Assembly (NCBI GenBank): GCA_030685065.1
Contig: JAUXQH010000175.1
Location: 62,001-126,000 of the forward strand
Length of the DNA stretch: 64,000 nucleotides
Reading direction: 5' to 3'
DNA from: Pseudomonadota bacterium
GTDB lineage: Bacteria; Myxococcota_A; UBA796; SXON01
Positions within the stretch are counted from its first letter, which is position 1, and each line of letters starts with the position of its first letter. The notes beneath the pieces are model-generated. The model did not search any database. It was not told the origin of the DNA and saw only the letters and a list, made by a program, of their open reading frames with translations. The position numbers and the translations under genes were made by a program. Below, one piece after another: positions 9,241-17,286 of this stretch.

Positions 9241-9509
9241 CCAGGCCCGGCGAGGGGGACGGTCTCATCGACCACGACCGTCTCTTCGACCACGAGCGTC
9301 TCTTCCACCACGACCGTCTCCTCGACCACGATGGTCGTTTCGGTCACGACGGTCTCCTCGACCGCGACCGCCTTCTCGACCGCGACGGCCTTCTCGAGGA
9401 GATCGGTGTCGTCCTCGCGGTGAAGGTCCGGGCGGTCCTTGAGCCAGGGCACGTCAGGTTTGGGCGGGGGCGAGCCCGGCTTGCTCCCCCGGCGGTCGCG
9501 GTCAGGCAT
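9147..9509 (-). CDS. Small VVVEET-repeat protein of unknown function
   Basis: 120 residues: a basic/proline N-terminus (MPDRDRRGSKPGSPPPKPD), an acidic stretch, then residues 39-83 of imperfect six-residue repeats EKAVAV, EETVVV, EETLVV, ending DETVPL, and a Gly/Arg-rich tail. I do not recognise a family. It has no signal peptide or true membrane helix; alternating Val-rich and Glu-Glu-Thr blocks suggest beta-prone or amyloid-like stacking. Support for coding: GAGG 8 bases before ATG, GC-rich third positions, and repeat copies that differ by synonymous changes (GAG/GAA, GTC/GTG, ACG/ACC). The 3' 94 bases are antisense to the HAF gene; that tail may be fortuitous read-through. Confidence 0.6.
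   Translation of the reverse strand: MPDRDRRGSKPGSPPPKPDVPWLKDRPDLHREDDTDLLEKAVAVEKAVAVEETVVTETTIVVEETVVVEETLVVEETVVVDETVPLAGPGQRVPGSERREPQSGVPGAQGDATKARRRPS
9261..9395. repeat. 18-base in-frame tandem repeats
   Basis: Several diverged copies of an 18-base unit (plus-strand form close to ctcttcgaccacgaccgt) encode the VVVEET repeats of the minus-strand gene. Substitutions are concentrated at codon third positions of that gene. Confidence 0.7.
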
Positions 9510-9556
9510 GCGCAATCCTCGGTAGGCAGGCAATCTGCTCACCGCGGGCCCGCCGA

Positions 9557-10294
9557 CTACCCCAGGTTCGCGTCCGCGAACTCCCAGTTGACGAGCTTCT
9601 CCAGCCACGCGGTGACGTAGTCGGCGCGGCGGTTCTGGAAGTCGAGGTAGTAGGCGTGCTCCCACACGTCGATGACGACGAGGGGGGTCAGGCCGAGCGT
9701 GAGCGGGTTGTCGGCGTTCGGGGTGTCCATCACCTCGAGCTTGCCCTTGTTGGAGACCAGCCACGCCCAGCCGCTGCCGAAGCGCCCGGTTGCCGCCTTC
9801 GAGAAGATAGCCTTGAAGGCGTCATACCCGCCGAGGTCGCTCTTGATCTTGTCGCCCATTCGGCCGGAGGGGGCGCCGCCGCCGCCGGGGCGCATGCTCT
9901 GCCAATAGAACTGGTGGTTCCAGGCCTGCGCGACGTTGTTGTAGACGGCGGCCAATTCGGGCTTGCCCTGCGTCGCCCTGAGGATCTCGGGGATGGACTG
10001 CCGGGCGAAGAGCGTGGAGCCGGCGAGGGCCTTGTTCCCGTTGTCCACGTAGGCCTTGTGATGCTTGCCGTAGTGGAACGAGAGCGTGTTCTGGGAGATC
10101 ACGGGCGCGAGCGCCGTGTCCGCGTACGGGAGCGGTAGGAGGATCAGCGGGCCCGCCGGTGCCACGGGGACGGGCGCGGGGGGGGCGGGATCGGCCGCGA
10201 GGGCCGAGAAGGAGCGGGTCGCGAGGACGCTCACGGCTGCGCCCGCGAGGGTGCCGGCGAGCAGGTCACGACGCGAGGGGCGAAGTTCGGACAT
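9557..10294 (-). CDS. Fe/Mn superoxide dismutase with Tat signal
   Basis: 245 residues. A twin-arginine leader (SRRDLLAG, Arg8-Arg9, hydrophobic run, cleavage near SALA-AD at 33/34) and a Pro/Ala spacer precede a complete Fe/Mn SOD domain. Metal ligands read as His74 (FHYGKHH), His127 (WNHQFYW), Asp209 and His213 (DVWEHAYY). It dismutates superoxide; the Tat signal implies export of the folded, metal-loaded enzyme to the periplasm. GGAG precedes ATG 10292-10294. It lies directly downstream of a cytoplasmic copy with the same C-terminal signature, so it looks like a tandem duplicate that gained a signal. Confidence 0.92.
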   Translation of the reverse strand: MSELRPSRRDLLAGTLAGAAVSVLATRSFSALAADPAPPAPVPVAPAGPLILLPLPYADTALAPVISQNTLSFHYGKHHKAYVDNGNKALAGSTLFARQSIPEILRATQGKPELAAVYNNVAQAWNHQFYWQSMRPGGGGAPSGRMGDKIKSDLGGYDAFKAIFSKAATGRFGSGWAWLVSNKGKLEVMDTPNADNPLTLGLTPLVVIDVWEHAYYLDFQNRRADYVTAWLEKLVNWEFADANLG

Positions 10295-10322
10295 TCGGGC
10301 TCCATCTCGATGCTGAGGGGCC

Positions 10323-10363
10323 CGGTCGGCGGCGCGCCCCCATGGGAGGGCGCGCGCCGACCG
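10323..10363. terminator. Long GC-rich inverted repeat between the two SOD genes
   Basis: Arms cggtcggcggcgcgccc and gggcgcgcgccgaccg pair almost completely around a short loop. It lies between the stop of the upstream sod gene and the start of the Tat-sod gene. No T tract follows on either strand, so it may attenuate or stabilise RNA rather than terminate fully. Confidence 0.45.
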
Positions 10364-10371
10364 GAGGCGGT

Positions 10372-10977
10372 CTAACCGAGGTTCTTCTCGGCGAAATCCC
10401 AGTTCACGAGCTTGTCGAGCCAGGCCGAGACGTAGTCCGCGCGGCGGTTCTGGAAGTCGAGGTAGTAGGCGTGCTCCCACACGTCGATCGTGAGGAGGGG
10501 CGTCTGCCCGTGCACGAGCGGGTTCTCGGCGTTGGGGGTCTTGGTGACCTTGAGCTTGCCGCCCTCCGAGACGAGCCACGCCCAGCCGCTGCCGAACTGG
10601 GTCATCGCGGCCTGCGACAGCTCGGTCTTGAACGTGTCGTAGCTGCCGAAGGAGCTGTTGATCTGGTCGGCGATGCGGCCCTTGGGGGCGCCACCGCCGC
10701 CCGGGCGCATGGAGAGCCAGTAGAAGTCGTGGTTCCACACCTGGGCGACGTTGTTGAAGACGCCGGCCTTGTCCGCCTTGCCGTAGGTGGCCTTGATGAT
10801 CTCCGCCATCGGGCGGCCCTCGAGGTCCGTGCCGGCGAGGAGCTTGTTGCCGTTGTCTACGTAGGCCTTGTGGTGCTTGCCGTAGTGGAACCCGATCGTG
10901 TTCGCCGAGATCACGGGGTCGAGCGCGGAGTCGGCGTAGGGCAGGGGAGGGAGGGACAGCGTCATGACGGTGCTCAT
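10372..10977 (-). CDS. sodB: Cytoplasmic Fe/Mn superoxide dismutase
   Basis: 201 residues without signal, the standard length. Metal ligands: His31 (FHYGKHHKAYV), His83 (WNHDFYW), Asp165 and His169 in DVWEHAYYLDF. AQVWNHDFYWLSMRPGGGG suggests the Fe-type (SodB) subgroup, but metal choice cannot be settled by eye. Start ATG at 10975-10977 has AAGGAG 8 bases upstream. It is followed by the Tat-targeted copy across a strong inverted repeat, so the two may be partly uncoupled. Confidence 0.93.
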   Translation of the reverse strand: MSTVMTLSLPPLPYADSALDPVISANTIGFHYGKHHKAYVDNGNKLLAGTDLEGRPMAEIIKATYGKADKAGVFNNVAQVWNHDFYWLSMRPGGGGAPKGRIADQINSSFGSYDTFKTELSQAAMTQFGSGWAWLVSEGGKLKVTKTPNAENPLVHGQTPLLTIDVWEHAYYLDFQNRRADYVSAWLDKLVNWDFAEKNLG

Positions 10978-11095
10978 CGAAGGCTCCTTTCGTGGGGGGT
11001 CGCCCAAACTAAGCACGAGCCCTGCCGGTGGCACCGGGAGAAGTCTCAAATCCGCGGGCGCGCCGCCGGACCGCCTCGACCGCCCGCCGGGCGAC

Positions 11096-12241
11096 CTACC
11101 AGCCGAGCCCGGCGACACGACGCGCCTCGAGCCGCGCCGTGGCGGCGTCGAGCTCGGCGTTCACGCGGTCGGAGCGCGCCTCCGCGGCATCGTCCTGGAG
11201 GCGGAGGACCTCCAACGAGCTCGCCAGCCCGACGGACAGGCGGGTCTGCCCTACCTGCAGAGACTCGTTGGCGAGCTCCTCGCGCGCACGGGCCGCCTCG
11301 GCGACGCGATCGGCGGCCCGCGCCTGCTCGCGCGCGGTGGTGAGGCCCAGGGCGAGGTCACGCTCGACGGCGTCGAGCTGGACGACCTCGATCCGCTGTT
11401 CGAGCGCGGCGCGGCGGGCCTTCAGGAAGGGGCCGGCGACCCCGTCGAATTGCCAGGTGACGCCCAGCGTGAGCGACCAGTCGCCCAGCGCGCCGAGCGT
11501 GGAGTCCGCGGCGATGGAGCCGGAGGGGAAGAGGCCGGCGATCGCCGCCGCGTGGTCCCACTTCGCCATCGCGAGCTGCGCTTCCGCGGCGTCGATCCAG
11601 GGGGAGTCGTTGGTGGCGTCGGGGATGGCGAGCAGGCCGGTGGGGGCCTCGAGGGCGTCCACGTCCTGCTGGAGCGCGCGGGAGAGCGTCGCGCGCGCGA
11701 TGGCCACGTCGGCTTCGGACTGCGCGGTGGTGGCCTGGGCCTCGAGCAGCCCGAGCCGCGCCGAGCGGCCCGCCAGCTCGCTCTCCAGGCCGGCGCTGAC
11801 CCGGGCGCTGGTCGCCTCCGTGGTGGCCTGCGCGAAGCGCTCCCCCTCCTGCGCGGCGGCGAGGGCCGCCTCGGTCGAGAGGACGGTGTAGAACAGCGTC
11901 GCCGCGGCGTACTGGGCGTCCAGCGAGGTGGCGTGGGCGGTGTGGTTCAGCGAGCGGGCCAGCGCAGAGGCGGAGCCCGCGTCGGCCCATGCGACTGGAT
12001 CCAGCACGTCGAGGCTCACCCGGACACCGTTGGTATCGGCGACGGTCCCGGCCGCGAATCGGCGTGAAGCAGAGATGCTCGGCGTCGGCCCGAGCTGCAC
12101 CCAGGCGCCAGCGGCGTCGAGGCGCGCCTGGTGGGCGGTCAGCTCGGAGACCAACGCGTCGGGGTCCACCTCGGCGGCACGTCGAACGGCCTCGTCCAGG
12201 GTGAGGGCGTGGGCGGTAGAGAGGAGGAGCAGCAGGTTCAC
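11096..12241 (-). CDS. TolC-like outer-membrane efflux protein
   Basis: 381 residues starting at GTG (MNLLLLLSTAHA signal). The rest is dominated by long Ala/Glu/Gln-rich helices with two similar halves, e.g. LNHTAHATSLDAQYAAATLFYTVLSTEAAL in the first half and QVGQTRLSVGLASSLEVLRLQDD in the second, the TolC/OEP pattern in which a trimer forms a barrel and periplasmic tunnel. It is shorter than classical TolC (~430-490). No membrane-fusion or pump gene is adjacent. It is the last gene of the same-strand group 11096-15055; 46 bases separate it from the upstream lipoprotein gene. Confidence 0.72.
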   Translation of the reverse strand: MNLLLLLSTAHALTLDEAVRRAAEVDPDALVSELTAHQARLDAAGAWVQLGPTPSISASRRFAAGTVADTNGVRVSLDVLDPVAWADAGSASALARSLNHTAHATSLDAQYAAATLFYTVLSTEAALAAAQEGERFAQATTEATSARVSAGLESELAGRSARLGLLEAQATTAQSEADVAIARATLSRALQQDVDALEAPTGLLAIPDATNDSPWIDAAEAQLAMAKWDHAAAIAGLFPSGSIAADSTLGALGDWSLTLGVTWQFDGVAGPFLKARRAALEQRIEVVQLDAVERDLALGLTTAREQARAADRVAEAARAREELANESLQVGQTRLSVGLASSLEVLRLQDDAAEARSDRVNAELDAATARLEARRVAGLGW

Positions 12242-12287
12242 GGGGTCACCGCAGGAAGTATGGTTGCGGATCCCGGACTCGTGTACG

Positions 12288-12869
12288 TCACTCGGAGGAT
12301 TCCGTGCGCCAGCCCAGCTCGCCCGCGCCGCGCGGGCCGGTGACCTGCAGCACGAGTGGCCCTTCGCCGCAGTCTTTCGAGAAGCGGACGGTCCAGAGCG
12401 AGCCCCAGCGGGTGTGGTACCGAAGCAGGTCGAGGTCCAGCGGAGTGGGCTCCATCTCCGCGATGCTCTCGGGCGTGCAGGGGCGGCCGGCCGCGAACAG
12501 GCGCACGCGCCACGGTTCGGCCTCGCCGAAACCGAAGCGGAGGTCCTCGCGGTACTGCGAGTCGGCCGACAACACGAAGACGTGGGCGGCGTCCGCCTCG
12601 GCGAGCGAGGCCGCGAGGCGCTCCGCGCGCAGCTCCGGCTCGAGGAGCAGCACGTGGGCGCGCTGGGCCTCCATCGCGCGGCGGAAGTCCGGATCGAGCC
12701 ACGCGGCGCGCAGGAGCAGGGATGTGGTCAGGCCGTCGGTGTAGAGGCGCAGCTCGCGCGTCGCGTCGCGCACGGAGGCGTCGTAGGCGTGGGGTGCGGG
12801 GACATCGGCCGTGATGTCGTCTCCTACCGCTCGTCGGGCCTGGCAGGCGACGAGGAGGGCGAAGATCAC
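12288..12869 (-). CDS. Hypothetical lipoprotein
   Basis: 193 residues. The GTG start overlaps the pyrE stop (GTGA), giving IFALLVAC, a minimal lipoprotein signal with Cys9. The body is a soluble alpha/beta-looking domain (LRLYTDGLTTSLLLRAAWLDPDFRRAM, then HVLLLEPELRAERLAASLAEADAAHVFVLSA) that I do not recognise. It ends in beta-rich GEGPLVLQVTGPRGAGELGW. Translationally coupled to pyrE and followed by the TolC-like gene; no role can be inferred from those neighbours. Confidence 0.7.
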   Translation of the reverse strand: MIFALLVACQARRAVGDDITADVPAPHAYDASVRDATRELRLYTDGLTTSLLLRAAWLDPDFRRAMEAQRAHVLLLEPELRAERLAASLAEADAAHVFVLSADSQYREDLRFGFGEAEPWRVRLFAAGRPCTPESIAEMEPTPLDLDLLRYHTRWGSLWTVRFSKDCGEGPLVLQVTGPRGAGELGWRTESSE

Positions 12870-13423
12870 GCCTCGAGCTCGTACCGCCGCACGAGCCGGG
12901 TCAGCACCAGGCCGCGGGCGGCGAGCGCCTCGACGGCGCCCTCCTCCCGGTCGACCAGGGTGAGGCACTGGACAACCCGCAGGCCCTCGGCCTCGACGCG
13001 ATCGACGGCCTGGAGAATGGACGCGCCCGTGGTCGTCGTGTCTTCGACCACGCAGACCGGCGTGCCGTCCGGCAGGTTGCCGCGGCCCTCGATGTACTTG
13101 CCCGTGCCGTGGCCCTTGGACTCCTTCCGCACCAGGAAGGCGTGCACCGGCCGACCGCGGGACCACGACACGGCCGCGGTGGCCGTGGCGACAGGATCCG
13201 CCCCGATGACCATGCCGCCGACGCCCCGTACGTCGGGGTGGAGCGCCTCGAAGACGAGGTTTCCCACGAGCCAGGCGCCTTCGGCGTGGAGGGTGGTCTG
13301 CTTGCCGTCGACGTAGAAGTCGCTCTCGCGGCCCGACGCGAGGACGACCCGCATCCGACGGTAGGAGCGCTCCTTCAGGAGCTCGATCAGGCGGTCGCGC
13401 AGGAAGCCTCCTCGCCGAGCCAT
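12866..13423 (-). CDS. pyrE: Orotate phosphoribosyltransferase
   Basis: 185 residues. Transfers ribose-5-phosphate from PRPP to orotate in pyrimidine synthesis. The PRPP motif VCVVEDTTTTGASI spans residues 123-136; the flexible catalytic loop with Lys/His is at about 100-108 (KESKGHGTGK), and YVDGKQTTLHAEGAWLVG is typical of the family. ATG at 13421-13423 with GAGG upstream. Its first 37 bases overlap the 3' end of the alpha/beta-hydrolase gene and its stop overlaps the next lipoprotein start, so it sits in a tightly nested operon with unrelated genes. Confidence 0.93.
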   Translation of the reverse strand: MARRGGFLRDRLIELLKERSYRRMRVVLASGRESDFYVDGKQTTLHAEGAWLVGNLVFEALHPDVRGVGGMVIGADPVATATAAVSWSRGRPVHAFLVRKESKGHGTGKYIEGRGNLPDGTPVCVVEDTTTTGASILQAVDRVEAEGLRVVQCLTLVDREEGAVEALAARGLVLTRLVRRYELEA

Positions 13424-14205
13424 TCGACGACCTCGTCGATGATCCCGGCCTTGCCGAGCTCGTTGAAGAGCTCGTGACGATGCTCCGGGTAACGCGTCAG
13501 CTTCGCGTGCGTACGGCCCGCGAAGGCCTCGTTCGCGCGCGGATCGGTGATGCGATCCGCGCCGCTGACGTACATCGAGAGGGGGACGTGCCACGTCGCC
13601 ACGGCGCTGACCCGCGCGATCGCCGCGATCATCTCGGTGTAGAAGCGGGGCGTCCCGGTCTGGAACACGAGCGGGTCCGCCAGGTAGGCCACCCCGATCG
13701 CCGGGTCGCGCGAGAGCGCGGAGGGATCGAGCTCGTTCTTCATCGGGAGGGACGGGATCAGGTGCGAGAGAAGCTTGGCCGCGCCGATCTTCCAACCCGG
13801 GAGCTGGACCGCGACGCCGAGCAACGGGTTGGACAAGGCGAGGCGGGCCGGGAGCATCCGTTCCGAGGCTGCGGCCGTGGAGATCAGATCGAGCGCGACG
13901 AGCCCGCCCATCGAGTGCGCGAGCATGGACCAGCCGGGCCGGAGCCCCGCGACGGCGGCCCGCACGTCGTCCCCGTACTCGGACCACCGGTTCACGTGGC
14001 CGCGCTTGCCGCCCGAGTGGCCGTGCCCCCGGAGCTCGACCAGGGTCGCGGTCCATCCGGCGGCCGCGAACGCGGCGCCCACGTGCTCGTACCGGCCGGC
14101 GTGCTCGGCGAGGCCGGGCACGATCAGCACGTCCCGGGGCCCATCCCCCCAGTGGGCGAGCCGCAGGCGCGTCCCGTCCGCGCTGGTGACGAAGCTAGTC
14201 CGCAA
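13387..14205 (-). CDS. Alpha/beta-hydrolase, monoacylglycerol lipase-like
   Basis: 272 residues. The nucleophile elbow AHSMGG places Ser98; the acid is likely the Asp of VSGADRITDP and the base the His of EHRHELFNE. VELRGHGHSGGKRGHVNRWS is the signature stretch of lysophospholipase/monoacylglycerol lipases (serine aminopeptidase S33 fold). No signal peptide, so probably cytoplasmic; it may clear lysolipids or monoglycerides. The start is TTG at 14203-14205, overlapping the upstream TatT-like gene by 11 bases; no better in-frame start exists. Its 3' end overlaps pyrE by 37 bases. Confidence 0.85.
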   Translation of the reverse strand: MRTSFVTSADGTRLRLAHWGDGPRDVLIVPGLAEHAGRYEHVGAAFAAAGWTATLVELRGHGHSGGKRGHVNRWSEYGDDVRAAVAGLRPGWSMLAHSMGGLVALDLISTAAASERMLPARLALSNPLLGVAVQLPGWKIGAAKLLSHLIPSLPMKNELDPSALSRDPAIGVAYLADPLVFQTGTPRFYTEMIAAIARVSAVATWHVPLSMYVSGADRITDPRANEAFAGRTHAKLTRYPEHRHELFNELGKAGIIDEVVEWLGEEASCATA

Positions 14206-15055
14206 AGTAATTCCCGGCGTTCGCGAGCAGCGCCGTTGCCTTGCGGTGCTCGGATTCCAGCTCGGGCTGGACGTCCGGGATGAGGTTGGTCGGCTGCGCG
14301 AGCACGCCGTTCAACGCCTTCTCGAACTCGGGCTTGTTCTGGGTCTTGGTGGCCCAGTACTCGGCGAACAACACGTTGTTGCCGGCGAAGTCGGGCTGGG
14401 CCGCGATGGCCTTCTCGAAGTACTGCTTCGACTTCTCGAGGTCCTGACCCGCGAAGCTGGGGAGCGCCGCGTAGAACACGCCCCAGTAGCGATCCGGGCC
14501 GCTGTAGTAGAAGGTCGGGTCGAGGTCACCCGCGCGCGTCATGTAGGCCTTGACGGTGGGGAGGTGCTTCAGGGTCGTCGTGAGGCCGGTGAGCTTGGCC
14601 CACTTGCCGAGGGCCGACGAGGTCCAGTAGAGGCAGGGCACATCGGCCGCGGTGAAGGCGCGGGCAGCCGAGGCCTCGTCCTCATCGCCCTTGGTGAGGA
14701 GCGCGGTGAACTCGCCGTTGATCGCGAGGCACTTCTTGCCCCACTCGATCGACGTGGACCACGCGGAGAGCTTCGCGTCCTTCTCCGTCTCATGGCCATC
14801 GCCGAGGAAGTACCAGCCGCGCACGAGGCGGTGGGCCACGTCGCGATCGGTCGCGTCCATCGTGTAGGCCTGTTCGTACTTGACGAGGGCGGCCTGGAGC
14901 TTCGCCTTGTCGCCACGCTCGATCCACAGCGCGTCGGCTTCAGCCTTCAACGACGCCTTTTGCTCAGCCGAGGAGGCGGCCGCGGGCGCCTCCACCGCGT
15001 AGGTGCCGATCTGCTTGCCACAGGCGAGGAGGAGGAGGAGGGGGAGGATGCGCAT
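14195..15055 (-). CDS. TatT-like TPR lipoprotein
   Basis: 286 residues. Lipoprotein signal MRILPLLLLLACG (Cys12), then helical repeats including DRDVAHRLVRGWYFLGDGHE, CLYWTSSALGKWAKLTG and YWGVFYAALPSFAGQDLEKS. These resemble the TatT (TRAP-associated TPR, T component) family, whose trimers in Treponema dock to a TRAP substrate-binding protein in the periplasm. No TRAP permease or binding protein is encoded nearby, so a different partner is possible. GGAG lies 8 bases before ATG. First gene of the minus-strand group running to 11096, divergent from guaB. Confidence 0.75.
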   Translation of the reverse strand: MRILPLLLLLACGKQIGTYAVEAPAAASSAEQKASLKAEADALWIERGDKAKLQAALVKYEQAYTMDATDRDVAHRLVRGWYFLGDGHETEKDAKLSAWSTSIEWGKKCLAINGEFTALLTKGDEDEASAARAFTAADVPCLYWTSSALGKWAKLTGLTTTLKHLPTVKAYMTRAGDLDPTFYYSGPDRYWGVFYAALPSFAGQDLEKSKQYFEKAIAAQPDFAGNNVLFAEYWATKTQNKPEFEKALNGVLAQPTNLIPDVQPELESEHRKATALLANAGNYFAD

Positions 15056-15198
15056 CTGAAGCTCCAGGATGAGACCAGCCACTCGGTGGCCTGGGGCGCC
15101 GGTTTTACGGGCAACACGCGCGCTTGTCAACGGCGCCCTATTCGCCGCCGAAGGTGGTTGCCCCTCCCGCGGGTGACGCCTCACGGTTAGACGCCGCC

Positions 15199-16674
<1,476 letters not shown>

Positions 16675-16677
16675 GTC

Positions 16678-17286
16678 CTACTCGTCCGACCAGTGCGAGA
16701 GGTCCCACCGGCCGTCGTAGCCGGTGGTCTGCATCCACGCGGCGCCGTAGCCCTCGACCTGCCAGTAGTCGCCGGCGAACAGCGGGCCCGCCATCGGGTC
16801 GCCATCGCCGTCGTCGATGGTGAGGTGCGCGCAGCCGGTCCAGTCGGTACCCCACGCCACCGGGCAGTCCTCGAAGCCGACGAAGGTCGACGTGAACGTC
16901 GCGCCGCCGATCGGGGTCTCGAGGGTGTCCCCGCTCTTCATCTCCTCGTCCGCGACCTGGACCGGAGGGTCGAGCACCACGAACGCGCCGTCCGCGCCCG
17001 CCCAGGCATGGATCGCGACGCCGGCCGAGGTCGACGACGACCACTTCACCGCGCCGAGGACAGCGCCGGTGTCCTCCCGGCTCCACTCGAAGGTCACAAG
17101 CTCCGCACCGCCGATCGTCTCGGTGGGCTCGAGCTTCTCGACGAGGAGGGTCCACGAGACGTCGTCGGCGTCGTTGATGAACTCGGCGCTTCGCTCCCCG
17201 TCGGTCGGGAAGAAGGGGGCGAGGTTCGTGCCTCGCGTGGTGGTTTCACCGCCCGTACAGGCCGCGGCGAGCAGGAGGAGCGCCAT
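16678..17286 (-). CDS. Hypothetical lipoprotein
   Basis: 202 residues with signal MALLLLAAAC (lipobox AAAC, Cys10). The mature part is acidic, beta-rich and Trp/Asp-rich (VSWTLLVEKLEP, YWQVEGYGAAWMQTTGYDGRWDLSHW). No family recognised. The ATG overlaps the stop of the upstream vWA gene (TGATG), so the two are translationally coupled and may act together at the cell surface. Confidence 0.75.
   Translation of the reverse strand: MALLLLAAACTGGETTTRGTNLAPFFPTDGERSAEFINDADDVSWTLLVEKLEPTETIGGAELVTFEWSREDTGAVLGAVKWSSSTSAGVAIHAWAGADGAFVVLDPPVQVADEEMKSGDTLETPIGGATFTSTFVGFEDCPVAWGTDWTGCAHLTIDDGDGDPMAGPLFAGDYWQVEGYGAAWMQTTGYDGRWDLSHWSDE

Noticed and set aside
15124-15198. TTG start extending guaB by 25 residues
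   Set aside because: The added segment is Pro/Ala-rich and unlike IMPDH N-termini; ATG 15199 gives a standard length and start.
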